The notes beneath the pieces were generated by a model, which searched no databases, was not told the DNA's origin, and saw only the letters and a list, made by a program, of their open reading frames with translations. 43,262 nt of DNA, from positions 1 through 43,262 of the forward strand of contig PKCS01000036.1 in the NCBI GenBank assembly GCA_002862305.1. Direction: 5' to 3'. Shown in pieces: positions 1-9,270 of this stretch (position 1 is the first letter of the stretch; each line of letters opens with the position of its first letter). A program made the position numbers and the translations under genes. The DNA comes from Phycisphaerae bacterium (GTDB lineage Bacteria > Planctomycetota > Phycisphaerae > Phycisphaerales > SM1A02).

Positions 1-74
1 GCCACGAACGACAGGAGCGTGAGTAACGCGATACGCTTGCGGTAGCTGTCCATCGACGAGAATGCATGAACCAT
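1..74 (-). CDS. 5' end of a leftward gene, product unknown (partial)
   Basis: Only the first 24 codons plus two bases lie inside the window; the rest runs off the left edge. The reading begins at an ATG whose complement is at 72-74, preceded on the minus strand by GGAG eight bases upstream. A second in-frame ATG lies at 51-53. The translation starts MVHAFSSMDSYRKRIALL and continues into a hydrophobic stretch, which looks like a signal peptide or first membrane segment after a basic patch. The gene is divergent from the lipoprotein gene starting at 210, with about 135 bases between them that must hold both promoters. The product cannot be identified. The call rests on the ribosome site and the plausible N-terminus only. 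Confidence 0.4.
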   Translation of the reverse strand, partial: MVHAFSSMDSYRKRIALLTLLSFV

Positions 75-209
75 CTCTTTGACTCCATCTGATCTTTGGT
101 TGTCGGTCGCCCGACGGCGACGGTGGTCACGGGTACCATCTGGGGCCCCGTCAGGAAACTGTGGCACGAGTCAACGATCGGTCCACCCTTCACGAGCAGC
201 GAACCCACG

Positions 210-2180
210 ATGACACCCTCGCGTCCCCCCCAAGTCCTACGACCCGCATCCCGCGCAGCCCTGCCCGTGCTGGCCGCCGTACTTCTCGGACTGGCCTGCG
301 GCGCCGCCCCGGGCGGCGTGGAGGACGAGCGTCCGGATATCGAGCAGGGCATCGCAGCGTGGTTCAGCGCGCGTTCGATGGTCGACGACCTGCACGTCCC
401 CCCGGCCGAGCGGAGCCGGATCGAGGTCGATGAACCGGAGTTCAGGGCGGTCAGCGTGATCATCCGGTTCCGGGGACAGATCATCGGGGTGGGTGACGCC
501 GCAGACCTCGGCAGCGAGACCCTGTACGTCGCGCTTCGGGAAGCGGTGCGCAACGCACGCCGGAGCCCCAAGGTCCGCGAGCTCCCGGTCGAGATGATCT
601 CGAGCGTGGGGCGCGGGTCCACCATCGAGCTCGAACTGGCGGGCGAACCCAGTCCGGTCCTCGGACGGACCATCGAGGACGCGGGCATGGAGATCCGACC
701 GGGAATCGACGGCCTCGCCCTTCGCCGGGACGACCAGTGGAGCTATGCCTTCCCGGGTCGGATGCAGGCCTTTGGACAGGCGGACCGGCCGACCAGGAGC
801 CTGATCCGGCTGATGCGGGAGGCGGGGCTTCCCCCCCGCTCGCCCGCGGAACTGAGGCAGGTCGAGGACATCGGCATCTACCGGTTCCAGACCCTCACCC
901 TGACCCAGGACGCCCCGGGCTCCCCCCCCCACGAATCCGTCCGCGGGGCCCGACGGGTCTTCGTGCAGTCGCCGGAGGAGGTCGCCGCCACCGCCGCCGA
1001 CCTGGCAGGCGGGTGCCTGGGGAACATCAGGGCCAGGCTCGCCAGCGACCCCGACAAGCTGGTGGGCGACGTTCCGGGGGGCGATCGACTGATCGCACTC
1101 GGCCTGTTCGGCGACTACGACTTCGTCCGCAACGAGTTCGAACCCCTGATCGCCCCCGCCAACGACCAGGCACTGGCCGCGTGGGCGATCGCCCGATACG
1201 CCCTGAAGGCCCCCGACCTCCCGAACCCCGAGCGTGAGGAGCTTGCGAGGTTCGCGATCCTCATCCTCGAGCGACTCGAGATCGTGGATTCCGTGGAGGA
1301 CCCCCCTCTCGCCTCGCCGGAGGCGGCCGCGCTGGTCACGCTCGCGAGCCTGGACCTCGAACGACTCGGTCGGGGGATCGGCATCCGCCTGCTCCTTCCC
1401 CGGATCACGGAGCAGGCCGAGACCCTGCTGGTGGAACAGGCCGGGGGGGAGGCTGGGGAGGACGAGCCGGGTTCAACCACCATGGCTCTTCGCAACCTGG
1501 CGACCAGGGCCCTCGAAGGCGCCCGGCCGGGAAGCGTCCCCAAGGAGGTCCTGGCGCAGCTTGATGAACGAACCTGGTCGATGCACGACGAGCGAAACCT
1601 CGCGGGCTCCCTCCCCTGGCTGCTCATGGCCGGATCGGCCGCGCCGGTCGGGGAGGACTCCGAGCGATGGTCGCAGGTGGTCGAGGCAGTCAATGCAATG
1701 GTGGCCGCCCAGATCGGCCACTCGGATTCCCTGGTGGCGAGTACCCCACCGGTGGAGGACCTCGTCGGCGGATTCGTGACCCGGGGATCCGCCCGGACCA
1801 CCGCCGATTCCAGCTCCCTGAGGCCGGCCTTGGCGCTTGCCATCGTGCTTCGGAGCCCCGCCGGGCCCCTCGATCCCTCGCTTCGCGATGCCTGGTCGGA
1901 GGCCACCCGGCGGTCACTGCGCTTCGTGGACCAGATCCAGGTCAATTCCGGCCAGCTGCACCGGGCCCCGGGGCCGGAACGAGCCCGGGGAGGAATCAAG
2001 CGCGCGCCCTGGAGCAACCAGATCCGGTTGAGGGACACCTCGCTGGGCCTCCTGCTCGCCACCGAGCTGCTCACGGCCCCCGAGGGCGAGCCGGGAATGG
2101 CGACAGTCGATCCGGATCCGGTCCCTCCCCCCCCGGAGGGGGACGTGGAGGGGAACCCCGGGGCCGGAGCCGACGAATAG
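210..2180 (+). CDS. Lipoprotein with divergent AMMECR1-like domain and helical C-terminal half
   Basis: A 656-residue protein when started at the ATG at 210; the open frame extends back to 96, but only this start gives a proper export signal. The N-terminus has arginines, a hydrophobic run and the lipobox LGLAC with Cys30, so it should be an outer-surface or periplasmic lipoprotein. Residues about 80-215 carry the spacing of AMMECR1-family proteins: an RGQIIGVG stretch (family LRGCIG), ALREAVRNAR, then GIDGLALRR and finally EAGLPP. The remaining about 400 residues are alpha-helical and end in a GGIK...IRLRDTSLGLLLAT segment that recalls alpha/alpha-toroid proteins. The lipobox is seen directly; the domain assignments are inferred from pattern resemblance. 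Function is unknown. It stands alone, followed by a separately promoted gene. Confidence 0.75.
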   Translation: MTPSRPPQVLRPASRAALPVLAAVLLGLACGAAPGGVEDERPDIEQGIAAWFSARSMVDDLHVPPAERSRIEVDEPEFRAVSVIIRFRGQIIGVGDAADLGSETLYVALREAVRNARRSPKVRELPVEMISSVGRGSTIELELAGEPSPVLGRTIEDAGMEIRPGIDGLALRRDDQWSYAFPGRMQAFGQADRPTRSLIRLMREAGLPPRSPAELRQVEDIGIYRFQTLTLTQDAPGSPPHESVRGARRVFVQSPEEVAATAADLAGGCLGNIRARLASDPDKLVGDVPGGDRLIALGLFGDYDFVRNEFEPLIAPANDQALAAWAIARYALKAPDLPNPEREELARFAILILERLEIVDSVEDPPLASPEAAALVTLASLDLERLGRGIGIRLLLPRITEQAETLLVEQAGGEAGEDEPGSTTMALRNLATRALEGARPGSVPKEVLAQLDERTWSMHDERNLAGSLPWLLMAGSAAPVGEDSERWSQVVEAVNAMVAAQIGHSDSLVASTPPVEDLVGGFVTRGSARTTADSSSLRPALALAIVLRSPAGPLDPSLRDAWSEATRRSLRFVDQIQVNSGQLHRAPGPERARGGIKRAPWSNQIRLRDTSLGLLLATELLTAPEGEPGMATVDPDPVPPPPEGDVEGNPGAGADE

Positions 2181-2252
2181 ACACGGGGTCACGAGCATCG
2201 AGTGGGTCCAATCGAGGCCGGATACCCGGGTCCGGGAACCTCCTCGATCCGA

Positions 2253-2258
2253 TATACT
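2253..2258 (+). promoter_or_regulatory. Probable -10 element (TATACT)
   Basis: TATACT stands out in this GC-rich stretch 34 bases before the ATG at 2293 and leaves room for a short leader with the ribosome site AGGAGA. No convincing -35 hexamer is seen 16-18 bases upstream. Confidence 0.5.
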
Positions 2259-2292
2259 CTGGACAGCCTTCCCTGACCACGAGGAGACCGTA

Positions 2293-3291
<999 letters not shown>

Positions 3292-3343
3292 CCTGACGAG
3301 CCCCGCGAACCGGGCATGACTCGAGACCAGGCAACAAAGTTCG

Positions 3344-3370
3344 GGAGCGACGCGCCACGTGCGTCGCTCC
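3344..3370 (+). terminator. Hairpin between genes, terminator-like without T tract
   Basis: Perfect 10-bp stem GGAGCGACGC / GCGTCGCTCC with a 7-base loop, 52 bases after the stop of the secreted protein and before the ribosome site of the next gene. There is no run of T after it, so it may terminate poorly, protect the 3' end, or act in the leader of the glycosyltransferase. Confidence 0.5.
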
Positions 3371-3398
3371 TGTCAATTCCGGACCGGGGGAGTCGCTG

Positions 3399-5159
3399 AT
3401 GCGTCCCACCGACCCCAGTGGATCCCGGGCCGATGGTCGGACGGACGGGAGGGTCGCGGTGGTTGTCGGCCTCTTCGCATTGATCCTGGGACTCGCGATG
3501 CTGCTGTCGAGCCTGGTGCCGAACCAGGACTGGGCACTCTGGTTCCGGCATCCGCTTCGTACCGCGGACATGGAGCGTCTCCCGGGGACCACGAACACCG
3601 GGATCCTGCTCCTGAGGGTTCTGCTGCCGGCCTGCGGGATCTGCTGGATGTTCATGGGGGGATGGATGCTGCGCCGCGGGCCGGTCGAGGACGATCCCGG
3701 ACGACCCCGGATCCTCGGGAGCAGGGTCGTGGCTGCCGGCGTCCTCGGACTGGTGGCCCTGGGACTGGCGGTGCGGGTCCCCCTGCTCAAGCAAGGCCTG
3801 TGGTACGACGAGATCGCGGCGTTCTGGTACTACGGGCAGTTCGGTCCCGGGCCGATCATCGGGAACATGTTCACGCCGGCCAACCACGTGCTCCAGACGC
3901 TCGCGAGCTGGTCGGCGATCGTCCTCAACGGCGGCACCCTCGACGAGGTGGTCCTCAGGTCCCCGGCACTGCTCCTGGGACTCCTCGCGATCTGGCCGAC
4001 GTGGGTACTCATCCGGGACTGCCTGGATGATCGATGGGCGCTCGCGGGCTGTCTCCTCCTGGTGTCCTGTCCGATCGTGGTGCTCGAGGGCACCGAAGCC
4101 AGGGGATACGCATTCATGCTCTTCTTCTCGGCGAGTGCGAGCGCCCTCCTGGACCGGTACCTCGATACCGGGAAGCGCTGGATGCTGCCCGCGTACGCCC
4201 TGTGCTGCGCACTGGGTGTCTGGAGCCACCTGGTCACCGTGGTGGTTCCCATGGGACACGCGTGCGTGCTGGTGGGGAGGCTGGCCTGCAGGCGTGGACC
4301 GGCTCGACGAACGGGACTGGGGCTGCTGATGATCCTGCTCGCTGCACTCACCACGGCGACGTTCCTTGCCCCGGTGCTCCCGGAGTTGCTCGCCACCACC
4401 GGGAGCTACCGTCGGGTGGGACTCGACCAGCCGGACCTGCTGGGCCGCGAGGGAGGCTGGATCGTGCTCGGACTGGGCGGGTCCTGGACGCTGCTGGGCG
4501 GCCTGGCGGGCCTCGCCGCGGTGCTGGTCGGGATGGCCGGGATGCCCGGGAACCGAAGGCTGCTGCGGACCGGACTGATCTGCGGTGCCCCGATCGCGGT
4601 GGCACTGGTGCTGGTGCTCATGCTGGGCACCTGGATCTATGCGCGGTTCCTGGTGCTGGGAATCCCCTTCACGATCCTCGCGGCCACCGCGGGCCTTCGG
4701 TCGGCGGGCCGGATCCACCCCGGACTCGCCGCGGTGCTGGCCGGGGGGCTGCTGACGGGCTGGGGACTCGACCTCGCCTGGAGGATGCAGGTCCCGCGAC
4801 AACCGGTGCGGGAGATCGTCGAACGGATACCGGTCGACCGCTCGCGCGTGGGCACGGTCGGGGTGGTCGACCTGCCGATCATCGTGGGCTGGTACCTCGC
4901 CGAGCCGGAACGGGTGATCGACCTCGGGCCCGGCCTGCAGGGTCTCCGGGACCGCCCTCCCCCACCGGAAGCCGAATGGCTGGTCCTCGGATACCCGAAG
5001 CGCAACCTCCCGGGCTACGTCGACACCGGGGACCCGGGCATCGGGGACGTCGATCTCGTGGATGGCTTCGTGGTGGTCGAGCACCTCGGGGGGTGGATCG
5101 ACGATGACGGCGCGATGCTCCTGCTCCGAAGGGAGCCGGCGGACGATGATCAGTCGTGA
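3399..5159 (+). CDS. Membrane glycosyltransferase, GT39/ArnT-like (GT-C fold)
   Basis: A 586-residue polytopic membrane protein with about ten or more hydrophobic segments and a soluble C-terminal part from about residue 470. After the second long hydrophobic segment it has LWYDEIAAFWYY with Asp137-Glu138, the acidic pair in the first extracytoplasmic loop that is the hallmark of GT-C enzymes using polyprenyl-phosphate sugars (PMT, ArnT, RgtA-D relatives). A later segment with GTEARGYAFMLF also fits this family. It probably transfers a sugar from a lipid carrier onto protein or envelope glycan outside the membrane; donor and acceptor cannot be read. The ATG follows a GGGGGAG ribosome site. 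Its last 10 bases overlap the 3' end of the convergent permease gene. Confidence 0.75.
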   Translation: MRPTDPSGSRADGRTDGRVAVVVGLFALILGLAMLLSSLVPNQDWALWFRHPLRTADMERLPGTTNTGILLLRVLLPACGICWMFMGGWMLRRGPVEDDPGRPRILGSRVVAAGVLGLVALGLAVRVPLLKQGLWYDEIAAFWYYGQFGPGPIIGNMFTPANHVLQTLASWSAIVLNGGTLDEVVLRSPALLLGLLAIWPTWVLIRDCLDDRWALAGCLLLVSCPIVVLEGTEARGYAFMLFFSASASALLDRYLDTGKRWMLPAYALCCALGVWSHLVTVVVPMGHACVLVGRLACRRGPARRTGLGLLMILLAALTTATFLAPVLPELLATTGSYRRVGLDQPDLLGREGGWIVLGLGGSWTLLGGLAGLAAVLVGMAGMPGNRRLLRTGLICGAPIAVALVLVLMLGTWIYARFLVLGIPFTILAATAGLRSAGRIHPGLAAVLAGGLLTGWGLDLAWRMQVPRQPVREIVERIPVDRSRVGTVGVVDLPIIVGWYLAEPERVIDLGPGLQGLRDRPPPPEAEWLVLGYPKRNLPGYVDTGDPGIGDVDLVDGFVVVEHLGGWIDDDGAMLLLRREPADDDQS

Positions 5160-6478
5160 CGAAGGGCGAAGATCGGATCCCGTCGACTGGCCACGATCGC
5201 GGGATAGATCCCGAACGCCAGGCCCACGGTGACCGCCACGAGGAACGAGACCACGATCGACCAGAGGGTGACGACGGGGTTGATCGCGATCTCCCCCTCG
5301 TAGAGGCCCTTGAAGAAGTTCAGGCTCATCAGCCAGGGGATCAACCGGCCGATGCCCACCGAGGTGACCACCCCGAAGACGATCCCGATCAGCCCCCCCA
5401 CCGCCGAGAGCGAACCCGTCTCGACCAGGAACTGGAGCACGATGTCGCTTCGGGTCGCGCCGAGGGCCCGGCGGATCCCGATCTCCCGGGTCCGCTCCGT
5501 CACCGTGGCGAGCATGATGTTCATGATCCCGATCCCCCCCACCAGGAGGCTGATGGCCGCGATGGAGATCAGCATCACGTTCCAGATGAACATCGCCCGC
5601 TTGGCGTTCTCCAGCAGTTCCCAGGGGACGATGAGCTGGTAGTCGGTGCCGGTCTTGTGGCCTACGTCGACCACCCGCTTGACCTGGTCGGCCAGCTGGA
5701 GGACCTGGTCGGTGCTGGGGGCCGCGATGTAGATCTCGGAGAGCTCGATCTCCTCCCCGCTGAAGGAACCCGATTCCCGCCGGGTCACCACGTCCCCGAA
5801 TCGCGACCTGGCCGTGGTGTAGGGGATGTGGATGTCCTTGTTGAGGTCACGATCCAGCTGCGCGGCCCCGGCACCTCCCGCGAAACCGACGGGTTCGAGC
5901 ACCCCCACCACCGTGAAGGGCACCATGTCGATGCGTATCTGGGACCCGATGGGATCGTCGAACTTGAAGAACGTCTCCGCGATGGTGTGACCGATGACCG
6001 CCACCTCGGCCTTCTGGTCGAGGTCGGATTGGAGCAGGTAGCGGCCACGCGGCTCCACCGAGAGGTTGGCGAGCTCCAGGAACTCGGGAACCGTCCCGAA
6101 GCTCTGGGAGATGATGCGTTCGGGCCCGAAGCGGACCTCCGATCCGACCGCCTTGAGCTCGACCACCGGGAGCTCCTCGTCGAAGGCCGACTTGAGCCGG
6201 AGCAGGTCCACTCGCTTCAGCCCGTAGTTGATGTAGAGGGTGCGCTTCTGCGAGGTCGACTCGCTGTAGGACGGCTTGGTGCTGCGGACGATGATGTTGG
6301 TCGCCCCGAGGGCCTCGATGTCCTGCAGGGCGGTCCGCTTGTTGCCTTCGCCGATGGAGACCACCACGATGACCGCCGCCACCCCGAGGATGATGCCGAG
6401 GCTGGTCAGCACCGAGCGCAGCTTGTGCAGCGCCAGGTTGCCGAGGCCGAGGAGGATGATCTCTAGCACGTAGGACAC
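5150..6478 (-). CDS. ABC transporter permease, MacB/FtsX family
   Basis: A 442-residue protein with the MacB layout: one N-terminal membrane segment (LRSVLTSLGIILGVAAVIVV, residues about 20-40), a large periplasmic MacB-PCD domain (about 45-285), then three C-terminal membrane segments that make up the FtsX domain (GGIGIMNIMLATVTERTREI and following). The ERTREIGIRRALGA sequence is the cytoplasmic coupling region that contacts the ATPase. Such permeases work by mechanotransmission in efflux or lipoprotein trafficking. No ATP-binding subunit or adaptor protein is next to it, so the partner must be encoded elsewhere. It converges on the glycosyltransferase gene with a 10-base overlap and diverges from the small gene at 6505. 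Confidence 0.85.
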   Translation of the reverse strand: MSYVLEIILLGLGNLALHKLRSVLTSLGIILGVAAVIVVVSIGEGNKRTALQDIEALGATNIIVRSTKPSYSESTSQKRTLYINYGLKRVDLLRLKSAFDEELPVVELKAVGSEVRFGPERIISQSFGTVPEFLELANLSVEPRGRYLLQSDLDQKAEVAVIGHTIAETFFKFDDPIGSQIRIDMVPFTVVGVLEPVGFAGGAGAAQLDRDLNKDIHIPYTTARSRFGDVVTRRESGSFSGEEIELSEIYIAAPSTDQVLQLADQVKRVVDVGHKTGTDYQLIVPWELLENAKRAMFIWNVMLISIAAISLLVGGIGIMNIMLATVTERTREIGIRRALGATRSDIVLQFLVETGSLSAVGGLIGIVFGVVTSVGIGRLIPWLMSLNFFKGLYEGEIAINPVVTLWSIVVSFLVAVTVGLAFGIYPAIVASRRDPIFALRHD

Positions 6479-6504
6479 GGCTCTGGGCTCCGGACGGGGA
6501 CTCC

Positions 6505-6843
6505 ATGATATCCTTGCCCGTGATGAAGGACACCTTCAAGATAACCCGTGAGACCGAAGGGGACGGCTGCTGGATGTTCGAGGTCGAGTGGCCGGAGCGC
6601 CCGGACACGGATCCCGAGGGCCCGCATCGGCTCAGGCTCTCCTGGGAGGACTACGACATGTGGGTCAGGGGAGGGAGCGTCGAACCCGAGGCGGTGGCTC
6701 GCGCGGTCCTCCGTTACCTGGAGTCCACCGGGGGACTGCACGAACTTCCGGGGCGGATCGACTCCTCCCACCCCCGGCGCATCGCCCCCGACGCCGACCG
6801 CCGGATCACCGCACTCATCGAGCCGGTCGCTCCCGGGGCGTGA
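6505..6843 (+). CDS. Small hypothetical protein (112 aa or 106 aa)
   Basis: A soluble acidic protein, starting either at 6505 (GGGGA five bases upstream) or at the ATG at 6523 (MKDTFKITRE). It has no signal peptide or membrane segment. The first half suggests beta strands (WMFEVEWPE, HRLRLSWEDYDMWVRGG), the second half helices (EAVARAVLRYLESTGG). The function is not recognised. It lies 26 bases from the divergent permease start and ends 28 bases before the 3' end of the convergent histidine kinase. The lack of an overlapping better frame and the plausible protein composition support it as a real gene. Confidence 0.6.
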   Translation: MISLPVMKDTFKITRETEGDGCWMFEVEWPERPDTDPEGPHRLRLSWEDYDMWVRGGSVEPEAVARAVLRYLESTGGLHELPGRIDSSHPRRIAPDADRRITALIEPVAPGA

Positions 6844-6871
6844 GCAGCCGCGTTGCCGGGGAGGGTCCGAT

Positions 6872-8347
6872 TCAGCGTGGGACCGGATCCATCAGGGGCT
6901 GGAGGTCCTCGTTCTGCCAGCGCAGGGGGATCTCCACCGAGAAGGTCGCCCCCTGGCCGGGCTCCGAGACGAGCGAGACGGTGGCCCCCAGGAGGATGGC
7001 CAGTTCCCGGCAGATCGCCAGTCCGAGCCCGGTTCCCGAATGCACCCGGGTGTGGCTTGAATCGACCTGCCGGAACTTCTCGAAGATGACGTCCTGCATG
7101 TCGTAGGGGACCCCGGGCCCCTCGTCGGTGATGCTGATGCGAACGCCACCCGAACCCCGCTGGCGGCTCACCCGGTTGGTGGAGATCACGATGGTCCCGT
7201 GCTCGGGCGAGAACCGGACGGCGTTGGAGAGGAAGTTGAAGAGGATCTGCTGCAGTTTCCCGGGATCGGTCTCCACGGAGTCCAGTCCGTCGGGGACGCG
7301 GACCTGGAGGTCGAGGTGCTTGTGCTCGGCCTGGGGCCGCATGATGGCGCAGAGCCCCTCCAGCAGGTCCGAGATGCTCGTGGGCTCGACGGAGATCTCG
7401 ACTCGTCCGGCCTCGATCTTGGCCATCTGGAGGAGCTCGTTGATCATGTCGAGGAGGTGCTTGCCGCTGAGCACGATGTTGCCGAGGTACCGAAGCTGCT
7501 TGTCCTGGTCCCGGTCCTCGCCACCGGCGAACTCCTCGAGCAGTTCGGCGAATCCGATGATGGAGTTGAGGGGCGTCTTCAGCTCGTGGCTGATGTTGGC
7601 GAGGAACTCGCTCTTGAGGCGATTGGACTCGTGCAAACCGATGTTCGCCTCGGCCAGTTCGGCGACCTTGAGGTCCAGGCTCTCGTTCATGGAGGTCAGA
7701 CGGCTCTGGGACCGGCCCACCTCGTCGAGCATCCGGTTGAGCGCGTTCGACAGCTGCTCGAAGTCGTCGCCGGTTCGGATCTTGCTTCGCGCGTCGATGT
7801 CGCCCTGCTCGACGAGTTCGGTGGTCTCGCGCAGCTCGCGCACCGGCGAGAGGATCAGCTTCGTGAGGATGAGGTAGAAGACGAGGATCGCGACGAGTCC
7901 CGCACCGATCCCCGCACCCACGATGAACACCCGGCTGGTGAGCAGCTGCCCGGCACCGAATTCCCCGGTCCAGTTGACGTAGACGACGCCGGTGAGTCGT
8001 CCGTCATCCCGCACCGCGCGCGCGTACAGGATCCGTGAACCACCGTCCGGGACGCCGGCATCCCGCTCGAGGAGTTCGTCACGACCCGGGGAGGCACGGA
8101 AGGCCTCCACTGCACGGTCGAGGAAGGGGCTCCTGGTGGCGGTCACCTGGTCGAGGGTGAGCCGCCGGACGGTTTCGGTGCCTCCCTCGAGCGTGTCCGC
8201 CGTCCTGCGTGCGATCTCCAGCTGGGCGTTCGCGACCAGCTCACTGGAACGGAACCAGGGCACCGCCAGGACCCCCGCCAGCAGGACCACGATCGCGGCT
8301 CCGAAGAGCAGCTGGCACTTGTTAGCGAGTGAAAGACCGGTTGCCAT
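6872..8347 (-). CDS. Membrane sensor histidine kinase (orphan)
   Basis: A 491-residue sensor kinase. Order: membrane segment about 11-31; periplasmic sensing region about 35-137; second membrane segment about 139-163; HAMP linker about 164-215; short coiled coil; HisKA dimerisation domain with the phospho-accepting His254 in NISHELKTPLNSIIGF; HATPase domain with N box (NFLSNAVRFSPEHG), G1 box (DEGPGVP), F box (FEKFRQV) and G2 box (GTGLGLAI). All catalytic boxes are intact. The sensor region has no recognised ligand-binding motif. There is no response regulator next to it. The start at 8347 has no Shine-Dalgarno sequence; instead a 16-base AT-rich palindrome lies three bases upstream, and a long leader with a TATAAT promoter precedes it. 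Confidence 0.92.
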   Translation of the reverse strand: MATGLSLANKCQLLFGAAIVVLLAGVLAVPWFRSSELVANAQLEIARRTADTLEGGTETVRRLTLDQVTATRSPFLDRAVEAFRASPGRDELLERDAGVPDGGSRILYARAVRDDGRLTGVVYVNWTGEFGAGQLLTSRVFIVGAGIGAGLVAILVFYLILTKLILSPVRELRETTELVEQGDIDARSKIRTGDDFEQLSNALNRMLDEVGRSQSRLTSMNESLDLKVAELAEANIGLHESNRLKSEFLANISHELKTPLNSIIGFAELLEEFAGGEDRDQDKQLRYLGNIVLSGKHLLDMINELLQMAKIEAGRVEISVEPTSISDLLEGLCAIMRPQAEHKHLDLQVRVPDGLDSVETDPGKLQQILFNFLSNAVRFSPEHGTIVISTNRVSRQRGSGGVRISITDEGPGVPYDMQDVIFEKFRQVDSSHTRVHSGTGLGLAICRELAILLGATVSLVSEPGQGATFSVEIPLRWQNEDLQPLMDPVPR

Positions 8348-8349
8348 GG

Positions 8350-8365
8350 AAAAATCCGGATTTTT
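8350..8365 (-). repeat. 16-bp perfect palindrome in front of the kinase start
   Basis: AAAAATCCGGATTTTT is self-complementary and lies two bases upstream of the kinase ATG (8345-8347). In the transcript it would occupy the place of the missing ribosome site; as DNA it could be an operator. Confidence 0.7.
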
Positions 8366-8516
8366 ATTGATCTAATGTCTGGTAAAAAACGCCTTCCGAG
8401 GCTCCTGGAGTGATCCTTAAAGCGTTGCGCGGAGTCGATTTGGACGAAATAAGGCCGTTTCGGGAGTGCTCAGGGGAAGTTTCATCATCATTGGACAATC
8501 TGGGTGTTGATGACCG
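8366..8516 (-). promoter_or_regulatory. Leader of the histidine kinase gene with a possible short uORF and T-run hairpin
   Basis: Assuming transcription from the TATAAT at 8517-8522, the kinase mRNA has a leader of about 160 bases. On the minus strand it contains a 24-codon open frame (8417-8491, starting MMMKLPLS, ending at TAA) with only a weak ribosome site, followed by a short GCCT-CGGA-AGGC hairpin and six T residues (complement of 8384-8402). This order resembles an attenuator, but the stem is only four base pairs. The layout is seen; regulation is inferred. Confidence 0.3.
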
Positions 8517-8522
8517 ATTATA
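8517..8522 (-). promoter_or_regulatory. Consensus -10 element (TATAAT) on the minus strand
   Basis: Perfect TATAAT in a GC-rich genome, oriented toward the histidine kinase. The -35 region (around 8539-8545) is purine-rich, GGAGGAA, and does not match TTGACA. Confidence 0.5.
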
Positions 8523-8526
8523 GCTT

Positions 8527-8583
8527 TGTCTTCATCTCTTCCTCCTAGGCCCTCGTCGATTAGCGTCGACGAGGGCCTTTTTT
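8527..8583 (+). ncRNA. Candidate small RNA with anti-Shine-Dalgarno tail
   Basis: The rightward terminator at 8548-8583 has no rightward gene before it, since both neighbours are on the minus strand. Upstream lies a possible promoter, TTGGAC at 8491-8496 and GATTAT at 8515-8520 with an 18-base spacer. A transcript starting near 8527 would be about 57 bases: a pyrimidine-rich single strand containing CTCTTCCTCCT, complementary to an ideal ribosome binding site, followed by the terminator stem. The terminator is seen; the promoter and the RNA are inference. Confidence 0.3.
8548..8583 (+). terminator. Strong intrinsic terminator (rightward)
   Basis: Perfect 12-bp stem GGCCCTCGTCGA / TCGACGAGGGCC, six-base loop, then six T residues. 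It is the best intrinsic terminator in the window. On the minus strand there is no T tract after the stem, so it works for rightward transcription only. Confidence 0.88.
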
Positions 8584-8613
8584 CATGCCCCCAGGGAAGG
8601 GATGCCGGGGAGA

Positions 8614-9270
8614 TCAGTCGAGGCGAACCAGGGTCATTGACTGGAAGGGACGCCCCTCGCGGGCGAACTTCCGCTCGAAGTTGGTCCCGACCAGCTCGCC
8701 GTCCCCCGCGGAAGGCGGCGGTTCGAATGCTCGCCGCTCGAACAGCCGGCGGTTCCGCTCGGCGTGTTCCTCGTACCACGACCACAGTCCGGGATGATCG
8801 GTGACCAGACGAAGCTCTCCACCGGGCACCAGTACGCGGTGCATGGACCGGAGGGTCTCGTCCTGCACGACGCGCCGCTTGTGGTGTCGCGCCTTCGGCC
8901 AGGGATCCGAGAAGTAGAGGTGGATCACGTCGACGAAGGCGGCCGGGCACCAGAACCTGATGAATTCAGTGGCGTCCGCGTGGAGCATCCTGACGTTCGT
9001 CATCCGGTGACGGCGGATCCTGTCCGCGGCGTACCGGAAGAACTCGCCGGCCCACTCGATGCCGAGGAAGTTGGTGTCGGGATGGAGGGCGGCATGCTGC
9101 ACGAGGAAGGTCCCCTTCCCGGAGCCGATCTCGAGCTCGAAGGGACGCGCCGGGTCCGTGAACCAGGATCGTGGATCCACCCCGCCCGATTCGGGATCGG
9201 GAAGGTCGGACTGGGTCAGGCCGAATCCCTCGTAGTCGAAGTCCCTGCCGCGTGAGAGTCCGAACGACAT
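8614..9270 (-). CDS. trmB: tRNA (guanine-N7-)-methyltransferase
   Basis: A 218-residue SAM-dependent enzyme that methylates N7 of G46 in the variable loop of tRNAs. Diagnostic parts are the SAM-binding LEIGSGKGTFL (about residues 48-58), the GIEW loop, RMLHADA and the family signature YFSDPWPKARHHKRR, where Asp and the basic residues hold substrate and cofactor. Length and order fit bacterial TrmB. The start at 9270 gives MSFGLSRGRDF. It is last in a leftward group rsfS-panD-trmB, 129 bases after panD, and ends just before the rightward terminator at 8548-8583. Confidence 0.95.
   Translation of the reverse strand: MSFGLSRGRDFDYEGFGLTQSDLPDPESGGVDPRSWFTDPARPFELEIGSGKGTFLVQHAALHPDTNFLGIEWAGEFFRYAADRIRRHRMTNVRMLHADATEFIRFWCPAAFVDVIHLYFSDPWPKARHHKRRVVQDETLRSMHRVLVPGGELRLVTDHPGLWSWYEEHAERNRRLFERRAFEPPPSAGDGELVGTNFERKFAREGRPFQSMTLVRLD

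Noticed and set aside
8518-8535. A five-codon open frame MKTKL behind a perfect AGGAGG on the minus strand
   Set aside because: It is very short and overlaps the TATAAT that likely serves the histidine kinase; the AGGAGG is better explained as the complement of the candidate sRNA tail or chance.
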